64,000 nucleotides of DNA, taken from Hydractinia symbiolongicarpus (taxonomy: Eukaryota > Cnidaria > Hydrozoa > Anthoathecata > Hydractiniidae). The notes under the pieces are model-generated. The model was not told where the DNA came from and made no database searches. It was given only the letters and a program-made list of their open reading frames with translations. Within the stretch, counting starts at the first letter, position 1, and each line of letters opens with the position of its first letter. Where the stretch lies: contig NC_079875.1 in the NCBI RefSeq assembly GCF_029227915.1, positions 7,378,001 to 7,442,000 on the forward strand, read 5' to 3'. Made by a program: the position numbers and the translations under genes. This document shows positions 1 through 12,415 of this stretch, piece after piece.

Positions 1-212
1 ACCTGTGCTATTGTGTTGTTTTTCCGATGAAAGAAGGGTATGTGAGAAGTTGTGATAAAGTAATTATCATCTGAAAGATGATTTGTTAGACGAATACCTT
101 TTTCATTATCTATAATTGTTGTATCGCCATTTTTTACTCCAAAAGGAAAAAAGTTTGTCAGTTCTAAAGCTGATACAATTCCCAAATTTAAATACACCAA
201 GGCAGCTACCAT
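1..212 (-). CDS. NIDO-domain secreted protein, 5' end only (partial)
   Basis: Reading leftwards from ATG at 212, the frame stays open to the window edge (about 70 residues). It starts with a short hydrophobic leader, probably a signal peptide. This is followed by a segment with FFPFG, a GDT about five residues later, then an acidic stretch and HIPFFHRKNN. That order (xxPFG, GDT, acid-rich, PFF) is typical of the start of NIDO domains found in nidogen, alpha-tectorin and mucin-like extracellular matrix proteins. The last bases read CAG followed by GT, so the exon may end exactly at the edge. The rest of the protein lies to the left of the window. The leader is short, so an additional upstream exon is possible. 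Family assignment is by motif only. Confidence 0.55.
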   Translation of the reverse strand, partial: MVAALVYLNLGIVSALELTNFFPFGVKNGDTTIIDNEKGIRLTNHLSDDNYFITTSHIPFFHRKNNTIAQ

Positions 213-1724
213 GTCTATACTGCAAGTGGTATTTCAGTCCTACTGTAACTAGTCAAATATCAATTTTTGACTCTTCATATATATCTTAGAATTAGAAATT
301 ATTCCCCTAAAACAATTTCCTTGAATTTTTTCTGCAAGTTTCCCTTTTGCCCTTTCAACTTCTGGATTTACAATGTTTTTAAACTTCTTCTGTTTTATCA
401 CTTTTCAGGAATGCGTAAGTATTATATAATTGACCTTCAAAAATGCTTAATCGTTGCATTCTTTTTGTCTTTCAGATCTTGTGACGTAAGTATAATGATA
501 CTATAGCAATTTACACAATGCCGTGCAACAAAAAGGAAAGAAATTAAAAGAACTTCAAAACACTTGAATTTTCACTTTCTCACTTCCATTTATGACCAAC
601 GGCATGTAAAAATTAATGGCATTGCAGACCTGTCCTATAGGTCACGCACATCAAAAATCACTTGCCTGGTGAAAAATAAGTAGTTTTCTACGTATTTTCA
701 ATTTTTTATTTTAACTTTGTAGATATTATCCATAATATTCTTTTATTTACCTAGTCTGCACATTTGTATTCACAATTTGTACCTAAAAAGTGAAAAAAAG
801 AGGTGTGTTAGCTGTTATAAAATATATTTTAAAAGTAGAAAGCATTCGCCACTACACGTGTGTTATCCATTTTAAAAATGAAATTGTTCGGGGCCTAAAA
901 TGTACTTGTAAGGCATACAAAAAGTTATTTGTCACAAAAGACGCCTACTTTGCTTGAAATAACTGTATTTTGCATTGGTTGTCGTACCTTTTACCTGTAC
1001 TCAGTTGCGTCAATAAAGGACTTTTCAATTTTTAGGGGCTCATTTGATTTCTCATGTTGCAAGAATTTGACTTGCATGAAGTTTCTTGTGTATTTATTCA
1101 ACAACGGAATTGAAAACTTTCATTTTTTGGAAAACAATTAGAGCTAAAGAGATTTTTTTTTCATGCACAAACAGGATAACTTTTTGCACATTTTATTGAA
1201 ATAACATCACGCGGAGTTTTTTCCACATGAATGTAAGACAAATTAATTTCGTCAACCGACTGTCAACCTGTACGGTAATGTCCTGTCTGGCTCTTTATGT
1301 ATGCAGCTCCATACTATGATGCATGGGCAAAGATATGACAGTTTGAAATTTGAGATAAATAAAATTTATCATAGCGGACAAAGTGGTCAACAAAAGGGTT
1401 TTTATTATGCAGGTATTATAAAAAAAAAAAATTATTTCTAAATAAATTCTCAAAAAAAATAAAAAAAGGCTATTTTTGACTAGAGTAAATAAAAAAACCG
1501 AAAGATTACGTAACAATGAAACTCGCAACAGTTAAATATTATTTGCTGTCACTCCATGATTAAATATATTTTGGTACGGAATCAAATGTTTTAACTGTTT
1601 TCTCAAAAACTGATTTTAAAAGCTAAAGTGAAAGGGGTCTAAGGGAAAACATGTGTCAAGAATTCTAGAAAAACTTAGGATATAACTGTACTGAACATTT
1701 ACATATTTTTTTAAGATTGTTTCT
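213..1724. other. AT-rich intergenic stretch, no gene seen
   Basis: Only short ORFs of low-complexity composition occur here, none with splice sites or recognisable motifs. It separates the start of the NIDO gene from the 3' end of the next minus-strand gene. Confidence 0.5.
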
Positions 1725-2620
1725 TTACACATGTTGCACAATTGCTTGTAATTGTTGTTTAACATCTGTTAATCGCATCTTTATGCCTTGTAATACCCTA
1801 TTCGACGTTTGATCATTGTGTGACATTTGCTTCAAGGTTCTTGTTTCTTGTATGCTGGTGACAAGTCCACAGTCAAGCCTTCTGTTAAGAATTTCAATTC
1901 TACTATCTAATGCTTCCAATACGTTCATGATTTCGTCAATTTGATTACACACTCCTGGCACCTTTAGGTTGGCAATGTACGCATTTAAAACTAAACAAGA
2001 ATTATATGTTTATTCAAGGTTGATAACAATAAAAGCTTGATAAAAAGCATATTTGGGAATCTAGACCTCCAATTTGTATAGTAACGTAAAATTATTGACC
2101 TTATAAATTGAGGAAGATATGCACTACTTAAGTGGAACAACAAAGCTGGCCAAAGGTGATGAAAAGCAACCTTACATCCGCCAAATTCTTCAACATGTTT
2201 AAATAATTAGTCACCAACATTAACTCGTAATATTGACGATATAAATCAATTGCTCAAACTGACCTGCTTCTGTTATCTTCATTACTTAATTTTCTACGAA
2301 ATAATGTTATATTATACTAGCAATTAAATTTATACTTACATGGTATAATTTGGTTCCAAACCTTTATGTTATCATTCGCAGATAATATTGATGCATCAAT
2401 CTGAGCATCCTTAGGATGTACTTGAACATTGGGGATGTTAGTGCAGTTGAAAAAACTTTGTGTTGGAACTGGATCTGTACCTTCTGTGAATAAAACTATA
2501 ACAAGAATTCAAAATTTGAAAACTTACACTGCCTTATGATTGCTACAGTAATGAAAAACTTGATTATTTACCTGTCAAAAAAATGAAGAAAAAAGTGATG
2601 TGTAAATGCACACATTGCAT
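1725..2620 (-). CDS. small secreted coiled-coil protein, unrecognised family
   Basis: Three minus-strand exons join with consistent phase: 2620-2572, 2483-2340 and 1990-1725, ending at TAA (1727-1725). The product is 152 aa. Exon 1 encodes a 16-residue leader with a strongly hydrophobic core (ITFFFIFLT), a signal peptide by appearance. The mature part has three cysteines (about residues 30, 79 and 105). Two heptad runs are visible: I82, I85, L89, L92, I96, L99, L103, and later L131, I134, L138, V141, L145, I148, V152. The 3-4 spacing is exact in both, so an oligomeric secreted coiled coil is likely. Donors are G|GTAAAT and T|GTAAGT; acceptors are TTCACAG and TTGTTTAG. I do not recognise a family. 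An unpaired cysteine could link chains. The gene sits between two other genes for secreted proteins on the same strand. Confidence 0.7.
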
Positions 2621-4512
2621 ATCTAGCAGCAAAATACGTCGGTCTCTTGAGTTGTTTCTGTCAAAAAATGTTGCTAAAAGATTAAAAGATATATTTCATT
2701 CTTTAATAGCAATATAACGTCGGTGATATTTATAAGCAAAATTAGAATCTGTTTTCAAAGTATTTAAAAAATCTAACCTGCCTGCCTTTCTGTTCTTACT
2801 ATAACTTGTAATGAATGCTTACCTTTAAAAAACTCTTTTAAGCTTTGTGTTGTCAGAAAACGATTTTAAAGCGTTGGCGAAAAATTGATTTTAGAACGAA
2901 CGTTGGCGGAGTACCTTGGTTTTTATCAATTACATTCCACCTTATATCTTACTCCACCTCTTCAAGGCAATTATCTAATTAATTTTTTTAATATTTTCTC
3001 TTTCGTTGAATAGTTAATTGTTTTGCTTTTAATAAGAGTTTGATGACACATCAGCATCACTTTTAAATGGGATATGGAGGTAGCCAATGAGTAAAATATC
3101 AAAAGCTTTACTTTATATGGTGTTACCAGTTTTCAATTAATTTTTACTCATGGTTGTGCTTTGTTTCACGTTTTGTTTATCATCCTTAAACACGCATTTT
3201 GTTAGTAGTGTTTTCGGACAAATCCTTGGTAGCTGATAGTCAGTTTGTGCTAATGCCTTTAATGCTTTCGTCACTAGGAACTTAATTATTTTGATTGGTG
3301 CAATGAATCAATAAAACAGAATTTTTTTTAGATTTTATTCTTTTTATAACCTATTATTTTTGAGGTACTATCGTGTATCTAAAAGTATGCTGTTCTTAAC
3401 GAATTTGAGAATTTGCTACTAACAACTGCAATTGATGAAAGCTGTCTTGTTTCGCTATTACTAGTTATAGGGTTATTTTCCACTACTTTAATACATTGCA
3501 CAAAATTAATTGTGTGCGGTTGTATATACTTGTACAATCAAGACAACACACTGTGTCTTAAAACCTCATTGGACGAGTACCTTGGTTTTTATCAAGCACA
3601 CTCCGTCTTTTTACTCCACCTCTTCAATGCAATTATTTAATTAATTTTTAAATATTTCTTTTCTTGTTGAATAGTCAATTCTTTACGTTGTAGTAAGAAT
3701 ATATATGACACATCAGGATAGGTAGCAAAGCAAAGACTTCACTTATTACGGTGTTACCAGTTTTTAATTAATTTTTGATCAATTATGGTTGTGCTTTTTC
3801 TCACGTTTTGTTTACAATTATTAAACACGTTTTCAGTTAGCAGTTCTTTCGGAAAAATCCATAGTAGATGTAGTCAGTTTAAGCTTACCACTAGTAAAAA
3901 ATTAAATTAAAATACTTTCCTCGCTAAGAACTTCTTTTTTATCTTGATGGGTGTAATGAATAAATATTTCAACTTCACGCATAATTCAATGTATATTCAA
4001 AAGGTTTGGAATAAATACAAATATTTTTTCACATGACCCAATGCAAAGTTTCACTTGACTTCAAAGTGTATAAAATGTTTGAAACTTCTTACAGTATAAG
4101 CTTAAAAATGTTTAAAATCAAACAGCAGATTTTGTATTTGACGCTTTTCCTCACCCGGGCGTATCTTTAACTACTTCCATCCTATTCATCACAGTCATTA
4201 ACAAAAGTAAATGAAATAACGTTTTGCCAATGTTTTACACAGTAAGTTTACCTCTATAAAATTTTTCCCTACCCTCTTATCGTCTGTTGTGTTCGTTTGT
4301 AAGTTAACTAAAAAACTTGGTTTGCGTGGTAACACTTCAGCATATGTTTCCATGTGATTTCTGATTAAATAATTTTCTTTACTGGTATCATCGTAATATA
4401 ATCTTGCATGTGAAATATATTTATGACAAAATAAATTTACAGCTAATAAAACATATTGTATTTTTTTTAAAATGTGAAGTGACGGTTACTCAATCTTTGT
4501 GTTATACATTTC
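2621..4512. other. intergenic region with a diverged direct repeat
   Basis: No gene is supported. Two related segments, about 2905-3300 and 3570-3960, share a series of words in the same order (GAGTACCTTGGTTTTTATCA, ACTCCACCTCTTCAA, GTTGTGCTTT, CACGTTTTGTTTA). They are separated by about 665 bp and have diverged by substitutions and small indels, so this is an old tandem duplication. Confidence 0.45.
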
Positions 4513-5630
4513 TTGTGTGTTATATGTATTAAGGATTGTAAACATGATTATTTAACACTATTTCAGTGGACTGTCAATTTTATCACAGTTCAATTTCTAT
4601 TTTTTTTTACTTATCGTGAAAGCAGCCACACCTTAGTATTTAGTAACGTCTTTGAGGCACATAATTGTCGTATCAGTGTTGTTATAGGACATCAAGCTCC
4701 TACATTGTTGTTCATCTCAGTCACTTTTTTGTGGGCCAGGATAACATGAATCACAAAAAACAGTGGTGATAGTTTTTCATCACTTTGAAGGACCGCACCA
4801 GACGTGCCCGGCTTTCTACATAGAAACAATATCGCTTTTTATAGGAGGAAAGCTTTAGTCAGTAAGAAAAAGGGTTTGTAAAAATCTTGAAGTCCGTCGC
4901 CACCAGTAGTAAACCCAAATCTGAGTTAATTGTTGCTGATATCAGCATAATTCTTTTTGCCGATATTTTGGCAATTTCTGACACCCCAAGTGGATTACTT
5001 CGTAACTATGTAATGTTCAAAAGTGCAACTAGCGCATTTTAGAATTGTTTAACATGTATACGCATATAGAGTAGTTACATTTTCACACTATTTGTCAATT
5101 GATGGTTTTTGTCTGTTCTACGATATACTTTTATATAGTCACATCTCGTCAAAACATTTCCTCTCTCAAGCATAATTGCGCAAAAGGAATTTAGAACTTT
5201 TATACGTAAGGCCAACATCATATATAAAAGAATCCATTATTTAGAATAATATTTTTTATCAATGAAATAAATTAAATAAATAATATGTATAAAAATAATT
5301 ACTACCCTACAATAAACAGAACTGGTTTCATGACAAAAAATTTTTGTTTAACCACCAAAGATCTAGAAAGTTTTAAAATGTGTAGTAGGGACATTTGTGG
5401 AAATTGAAGGGTTCCCCTAATTAACATTTGCTAAATATTTCGTAAGCGTCTTTAGGACGTAGCAGAAAGCGATGAATTGGTGTAGACCTATTCATGAAAA
5501 TACATTGCCTTTTACTACCTCTCTTAATAAAGACCGAGTTTAGAAGGGTGATTTGATACAAATTTAATAATTAGTCTAATTGACAAAAATAATTTAGATT
5601 CGCAATGTTTCTTGATCACTTTCTTCCCTT

Positions 5631-5755
5631 TCAGCTACATGTTCCGCATGTCTTCGGACAATCCGTCATGTAGTTAAATCTTTCTTTACACACTTCCGTG
5701 ATAGGCGCTTCCTTTTGTCCTAACTCCCAACACCAGTGTTTTTTGTCCTTGCATG
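5631..5755 (-). CDS. astacin terminal ShK exon, distal duplicate
   Basis: Identical in coding sequence, acceptor and stop codon to the exon at 6715-6839, and equally phase-compatible with the upstream exon. It could serve as an alternative last exon with a different 3' UTR and polyadenylation site, or be an unused leftover of the duplication. Confidence 0.6.
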
Positions 5756-8700
5756 CTAAAGATAAATAAATAATTATTGTTCATGCATAAAGTCCTTTTT
5801 CACATGGACGTGAGAGACTTTCAAAATTGCTTGTTTGTAATATTATACCGCCATGGAAGCATTAATTAAAATGTACTTTTCAATTTTTAAACGACAAAAA
5901 AAAGTTAAAACGAAAAAATGTTAAATGTTTCAATGTTAATTTTAAATGACTTGTTTCACAAACAGTAATCTTTCTTTGTGTGTTATATGTATTAAGGATT
6001 GTAAACATGATTATTTAACACTATTTCAGTGGACTGTCAATTTTATCACAGTTCAATTTCTATTTTTTTACTTATCGTGAAAGCAGCCACACCTTAGTAT
6101 TTAGTAACGCCTTTGAGGCACATAATTGTCGTATCAGTATGTATACGCATATTGAGCAGTCACATTTTCACACTATTTTTCAGTTGATGGTTTTTGTCTG
6201 TTCTACGATATACTTTTATATAGTCACATCTCGTCAAAACATTTTCTCTCTCAGGCATAATTTTGCAAAAGGAATTTAGAACTTTTCTGCGTAGGGCCAA
6301 CATCATATATAAAAGAATCCATTATTTAGAATAATATTTTTATCAATAAAATAAATTAAATAAATAATATGTATAAAAATAATTACTACCCTACAATAAA
6401 CAGAACTGGTTTCATGACAAAAAAATTTTGTTTAACCACCAAAAATCTAGAAAGTTTTAAAATGTGTAGTAGGGACATGTGTGGAAATAGACGGGTTCCC
6501 CTAATTAACATTTGCTAAATATTTCGTAAGCATCTTTAGGACGTAGCAGAAAGCGATGAATTGGTGTAGACCTATCCATGAAAATGCATTGCCTTTTACT
6601 ACCTCTCTTAATAAAGACCGAGTTTAGAAGGGTGATTTGATATAAATTTAATAATTAGTCTAATTGACAAAAATAATTTAGATTCGCAATGTTTCTTGAT
6701 CACTTTCTTCCCTTTCAGCTACATGTTCCGCATGTCTTCGGACAATCCGTCATGTAGTTAAATCTTTCTTTACACACTTCCGTGATAGGCGCTTCCTTTT
6801 GTCCTAACTCCCAACACCAGTGTTTTTTGTCCTTGCATGCTAAAGATAAATAAATAATTATTGTTCATGCATAAAGTCCTTTTTCACATGGACGTGAGAG
6901 ACTTTCAAAATTGCTTGTTTGTAATATTATACCGCCATGGAAGCATTAATTAAAATGTACTTTTCAATTTTTAAACGACAAAAAAAAGTTAAAACGAAAA
7001 AATGTTAAATGTTTCAATGTTAATTTTAAATGACTTGTTTCACAAACAGTATTCTTTCTTTTTTTTTCTTTTTTCGGGAAGATGTTCTTCAGATTTGTTT
7101 GTACTGAAAAAGCTAGACAGAAAATTTTTATATTAAATTTTATATTTTATTTCATTTCTATTTGTTTAAGATTTTTACAGTGCGCTTTAAGTTCTCCGTG
7201 TTATACCTCCCACAAACTTTATCTTACTAAAAATATAAGCACAAATGTCAAACATTATTGACAGAATATTCAAAATTTGCTATTCTTGAGTTTGCGGCTT
7301 TCTGGCAAATACATGCCCAACATATTGAAATGAATACGCAATATGGTTTGGGGAAGCATCTCGATTCCACACATGGGATTGAAGTTTAAGGAATTCTTCG
7401 TTAATTTCATTAAATATTTATATCAGACGCTAACTTTCACAAAGAGGATACCAATATTTTTATTTTTTTTAGTCATTTTCATTTTGAGATCATTGGTAAA
7501 AAATCCTTTTAATGGTGAAATAATGGTTAGAAATATTGTGGTACTTACCATCATCGCTTTCTGTTATCGGACATTCATAATAGCGATTCAATTGAAGAAT
7601 GTCATCTTGGCTCAAAAATTGTGATCCAAGAGGAAGATTCGTGTCTGCTTTCCATGTGAGTGTTTTTGCACCTCTTTTATTTGTGAATGCAAAACTAAAA
7701 AGAAGAAAGGAGTTGAAGCTATAACACTTTTACTTGAACGTCAATGGATCCTGAGATAACCAGACAGAAAGCTGCATGCCGAAAAAAATGGTCATTATAC
7801 CAATTCTGTTAAAATTACAGAGGTTTTATCCTCTGGTCAGTATCAAACTTTTTAGTTCAAATAGAACAAAACGCTTGAAGTTCAAAAAAATATATAATTT
7901 TACTTACTTTGAGTAGTGCATTATTGAGTTTGCGTCGTAAGTGGAGCCGAGGTTCTCTGTCTCATTTTGTTTATAAAACTGATCTAAGCGATCTGAAATA
8001 AAGGTCGAGGAATACGTTTAGCGATTCACAAAAAGCCTATAGAAATAAAACTAACAATATCAGAACGTACCTTTCTGTATATTTTCGGTGTGAACGTTTA
8101 CATACTCATCTCGATCAAGCCTACTAACTTCGTGATGAAAACCAAGTGTATGAAAAAGTTCGTGCATCGCTATACGTGCGCTCATGCAGTTGTAACTAAC
8201 TTTATTTTCTTTCATTAAAGAGACGTGTTGCACGAGAAAGTGTTGTCTGCCAACATATGAGTAACATCTAAAAACAATGAGATTGCTAATAACTCCATTT
8301 ACTTTACTTCTATTTCCCTAAATGAAATACCGATTATATTGTTACATTATTATTACAAAAATACCGCGTTAATAATTTTATTTAATCTGTCCGATAAATC
8401 TTTAGTCGCCTGACTTTCCTGTGTATTTCTTCCGTATAGGGTCAAGAATATTCACCTTTTTAGATTCTACTTAAATACTCAAAGCAAGTGCTAACAACAC
8501 AAGGTTTTGTTAATTATTTTAAAACAAGAGTATTTTAGTACTTAAATCACAACAAAAGAAAACATATAGCTTACCCATCTCCGCTGAAAATATTAACATA
8601 CGGTTTTGGTACTTGATGAACGTTATGGTATTCCTTAAATCGAATACAAGAGAACTTTTCGATAGTTGCAATAGCTTGAGTAATTACCTGATGACCAAAG

Positions 8701-9573
8701 CTACCAAAAGCTGAAAAAGAAGAAATATAAATTAACGTCAACAACAAAAAATGTTTGTTGATTAGTCACAATTATTGTTCTGAAGAAGATAAAAAAATAT
8801 CTTTTGATTCAACCAATCATTAATAGAATTGTAAATTATTACTAAGATCTTACGAAAATCTTTTTTGTTGAGAATATAAGGAACAGTTGCGTTGGGCCAT
8901 CTACGACCTAAACTTCTTTTCACTACCGCTTTTCGTACTCTGTTTCTGGCAACCAAGATGTCGATATCGTAAAGATCTTTGTTAGCTAAAGAAAAAAACT
9001 ATAACCTTAATCTTTGACAAAAATGAAAGACTTAGATGCGGTTTTGTAATACGTAGTCTCCAGGTAGAAATAAAAGATAGAGAAAATTGATTAAATTACT
9101 TACAATTTTTATTAATATCTGCTATGCTGTTTTGAGATCGTGGTAAATATATTTCTTCTGACTTGTTTTCTTTTAAAGGGATACAGTTGGCAACTAAGAA
9201 AAAATACATCGTCATTAGTCTGATTTTTAACTTACTTCGACTATGTATAAGAACACGTAATTTCTACTTTTCATCTGCTATTACTTGCGCTACAACGAAG
9301 CTCTGCAACGGTTTCTTAAATATACTATACTAAAGTTAAAAACTAAAAAAAATTGCTAAACAACTTAATGATAAAGCTACTGCAACACAGATAGGGTAAT
9401 AGTCAATTTGTCATTGTTCTCTCTATATCGTTCATCTTACAGAACCAGCCAGCAAAAGATAAATAACAAGAAAAAAGTCGAATGAGATTTTAGAGAAACT
9501 TATTTGATAAAGTGAAAGTACATTTGAACAAACCTGTCCACATTGAAACCGCGAAAAGAATTGTGCCCCACAT
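5631..9573 (-). CDS. astacin family zinc metalloprotease with C-terminal ShK domain
   Basis: Secreted M12A endopeptidase. Minus-strand exons: 9573-9534, 9193-9104, 8985-8854, 8710-8575, 8267-8071, 7992-7908, 7694-7549, then a terminal exon at 6839-6715 or its duplicate 5755-5631; all phases agree. The product is 316 aa. The leader MWGTILFAVSM is a signal peptide. The prodomain contains DIDILV, the position of the usual FxGD aspartate switch, here with Gly replaced. The mature domain starts near RWPNATVPY (about residue 72). The zinc site HELFHTLGFHHEVSRLDRD (168 onward) keeps the three histidines, catalytic Glu and the family Glu. The Met-turn SIMHY lies at 221-225. The last exon gives six cysteines (277, 284, 298, 308, 312, 315) in ShK order. 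Cnidarian relatives act in development, digestion or venom; the sequence does not say which. Confidence 0.9.
6715..6839 (-). CDS. astacin terminal ShK exon, proximal copy
   Basis: This 125-nt exon follows the acceptor TTATTTATCTTTAG, completes the split Ala codon left by the exon ending at 7549, encodes 40 residues with six cysteines, and ends in TGA. It is base-for-base identical to the exon at 5631-5755. Being nearer to the catalytic exons, it is the simpler choice for the terminal exon. The two cannot be used in tandem because each ends in a stop codon in the same frame. Confidence 0.75.
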
Positions 9574-10596
9574 TTTTTCAGTCTTTCTTTCAAGATTTTT
9601 TTTCTATCAATGAAATTTCATTTCTATTTTCCGACTTATATACTGCTTCAAGTTACCTCGCGTGTTAACACGTCTTTTGTTTTTCATGACATCGGATGAA
9701 ATACAAATTGAGTGAACCTACTATCCGGCCTTCGCCATGCAGATATTGTGTAATATTTTGAAACGTGGTGTGACCTCTGCTCAGAAACATATATATCGGA
9801 TCTTTGCTCCTTGTCCATCCTAGGTGTATTACAACACTAATAAGTATGTCCAACTAGGAAGACTGCGGTAAAGCAGGTAGGATTGAGGTATGTCATGTAT
9901 GTAGCATTAAAATAGTTTCTCTCATGCTTTAGCACTGTTAAATGGTACTACTATGAGAAGTACATTTTTAACTTGTTTTGTTTCTCAGTCTGTCAAAAAA
10001 GCTAGTACTAATGTAAAAGACGATGACCCTGGTAAGAGAGGAAGAAGGATGAACATAATAATACATGAGATTGTTTTAACAACTAATTGACATTGACCTT
10101 TTAAGAAATACGACATTAACTCAGCTTAAATTATAATGTATTACTTCTATCAAAGTACTAACTTCCATAACGATTTAAGATGACTTACGATATGCAATTT
10201 GTTAAAATTCGACAATTAAAAAGAAAGGTTAAATGTTAATATGGAGTCTAATTTGCGACTTTTTGTTAATACAACAAACGCTCATTAATGAACATTCAGG
10301 AAAAAGATTTGTTTATTGCGTAATCTAGATTAGCACTGCATCCTTCTTTTCTTGCATGCTTCCTGTTTCTAACAATAAAATGCTCCAAGAGTTTCTTTAC
10401 TGACCTAAACTGTATAAAAGTTTGCAAAGTTCACATCACATTAGCCTAATGTTGTACTTCCACTTGTCAGAAATTACGAAATGTAATTCATAATTAGTTA
10501 CCCCACTTTACATTAGAGAGCATCTTGTTTGTGACGTGGCAGGCGTTTTTTTAATTTGAAGTAGAAAGACAATTTCGTACTCATTATTTTGTACTA
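9574..10596. other. intergenic, upstream of the astacin gene
   Basis: No gene is supported. This should hold the astacin promoter, since it lies upstream of the ATG at 9573 on the minus strand; no specific element could be assigned. Confidence 0.4.
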
Positions 10597-12415
10597 CAGT
10601 TGAATCTGTATAAAGCGGACATTGTCTAAAGAGGACAACTCTATATAACGGACACTATTCCTTGAAACTGACTGATTTCAAGTCAAAATGTCAAAAGAAA
10701 ATCTCTGTAAGACGGACAGTTTTAAGGCTGACACTTTATAAAACGGACACTTTTTTGCATCAAATGACATTTTCTCTTGAAAAGCTTTATGTAAAGCAGA
10801 CACATTAAAATAGAATTTGTTGCAGCCCTATTTTTGACGAGAAAAGTCAAGACATGCTGTCATCAGTTACGACAAAGGTGAAGGATCTGCAAAAGGTCAA
10901 AAAGAAAGCAAATTTCAATTCAAGATTTATTCGAGCAGATTATAAAATACAATATATTTGTTTGTGTTTGTATAACAGTAGAGCGTATGAATAATACCAG
11001 TTCACATTCATCAAATTATATGTCTCATTTCCTTGATCTGAAAGGAATAGAAAAAAAGAAAAAAGTGCGTATATAAAGAAAAAAAAGTTGTGTTTTCGGC
11101 AAAATTTTGCTCTGAAAGTGCACTGTAAAATATAAAATCATAATTTTAGATACAACCACAAGTAAATTTTTCTATTCCGAATAGGTAGTAAATTTTACTT
11201 ACTTAGATAATTTAACTTCAGTAATTTTTTCTTAACCCAAGTTCCAGATTTGAGTAAATTTATCTTATTGCAAGTAATTTTTTCTATTCCGAATAGGTAG
11301 TAAAAAATACCCAGCTAGCACAAATTACTTGTACTTAGTTTTATTATCTTAAGTTAGCGAACACTATAGTAAATTTTACTTATTAAAATACGAAATATCC
11401 TGTGCTGATAAACGCTACGGGACAACATTTACGTCATCAAATCGAAAACAAGACAGTTTGTTGCTGATTGTTATTTATTTCGACGAACACTAAATTTTAA
11501 AAAAGTACTTTTTAGATGTACAGCCATGATAGATCTTTAACTTTAACATGTATTTTTCAAATTTTATATAGCTCACCATGTTTTATACTCCTAAAATACT
11601 TTTCACCATGAGCCCTGTCAATTAACTTCTTCAATTTTTCATGAGTTGGCTGTTGAAAACTCCAGCCACATGTTTCTTAAAATCATGTTTCTTATAAAAA
11701 CGTTAATTATTTTTGAAAAATACGATACTTGTAAGTAAACTTTTTTATTACATGTTTTTAATTTTTAATATGAGAAACTTTTGAGAAAATTTCCTGTCAG
11801 CTAACTTATTTTGAAATATGCAAAAAATGCTTACCTATACAAAACTTGTGTTCTTATATTTTCTTTATTTGTCAAAGTGTGTATGATTATACACCTCCGC
11901 GATGGCGATAAACCATTTTGTGCCTAACAACCTAAGAACTAGACTTAAAGGTACAAATAATTATAAATTACTGACCCACCGTATTTTCACGCTTAACTAT
12001 AAAATGGTTAATAAATACTTAAAACAAATTTTAAGAAAAAATTACTTGCGTGCTGTATGTTCATATTTAAAGTAAAAAAGAAAGAAATATAAAGTAAAAA
12101 TTACTTGATGTTATATAATAATTGCTTGGACGAGTGCTACTTATACATCAAGATATATTTTCTAATATTAAGTCCAGTTTACTTAAGGTTACAAGAAAAT
12201 TTTACTTAATGATTTTTTCAGTAATTTTAAAACTTAATATGAGTAATATTTAGAAAAAAAATACTCAATACAAGTTATTTTTTCTAAGCAAGATATCTTA
12301 AGATATTATTTTTTATAGTGATGATTTTTGAATAACATCTCTATAAAGCGGACAGCTCTATAAGACGGACTCTTTTTTCTGCACCAATAGTGTCCGCTTT
12401 GGACCGACTCCACAG
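10597..12415. mobile_element. non-autonomous pogo/Tigger-like element, interrupted by a second element
   Basis: The ends are inverted copies: CAGTTGAATCTGTATAAAGC on the left, and a right end that reads CTGTGGAGTCGGTCCAAAGC when reversed, both continuing with GGACA. Each side is flanked by TA, as expected of Tc1/mariner-superfamily targets. GCGGAC and related words recur near both ends. No transposase ORF remains. A 1.2-kb insertion (11121-12320) makes up most of the length. Assignment to pogo/Tigger is inferred from the CAGT start and TA target. Confidence 0.6.
11121..12320. mobile_element. nested element with CACTRTAAAA termini
   Basis: It starts CACTGTAAAATATAAAATC and ends with the inverse of CACTATAAAAAATAATATC. 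The interior is rich in TAAGTAAATTTTACTT-type words. It also holds two direct copies of TTTTTCTATTCCGAATAGGT about 114 bp apart (near 11167 and 11281). No coding capacity is visible. It lies wholly inside the TA-flanked element, so it inserted later. Confidence 0.5.

Larger units (their letters stand above)
4513..7056. repeat. tandem duplication carrying the ShK exon
   Basis: Two units lie head to tail, about 4513-5975 and 5976-7056. They match from GTGTGTTATATGTATTAAGG to ACTTGTTTCACAAACAGT with only scattered differences, for example GGAAATTGAAGGG versus GGAAATAGACGGG. The right unit lacks about 375 bp present in the left unit (roughly 4680-5053). The similarity is high in intronic sequence too, so the event is recent or has been homogenised. 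Confidence 0.85.

Noticed and set aside
7343-7624. Plus-strand 93-codon ORF
   Set aside because: It overlaps the seventh astacin exon on the other strand and has only low-complexity hydrophobic sequence.
8762-8956. A 64-codon stand-alone minus-strand ORF
   Set aside because: It is the third astacin exon reading on into its intron past the donor at 8853.
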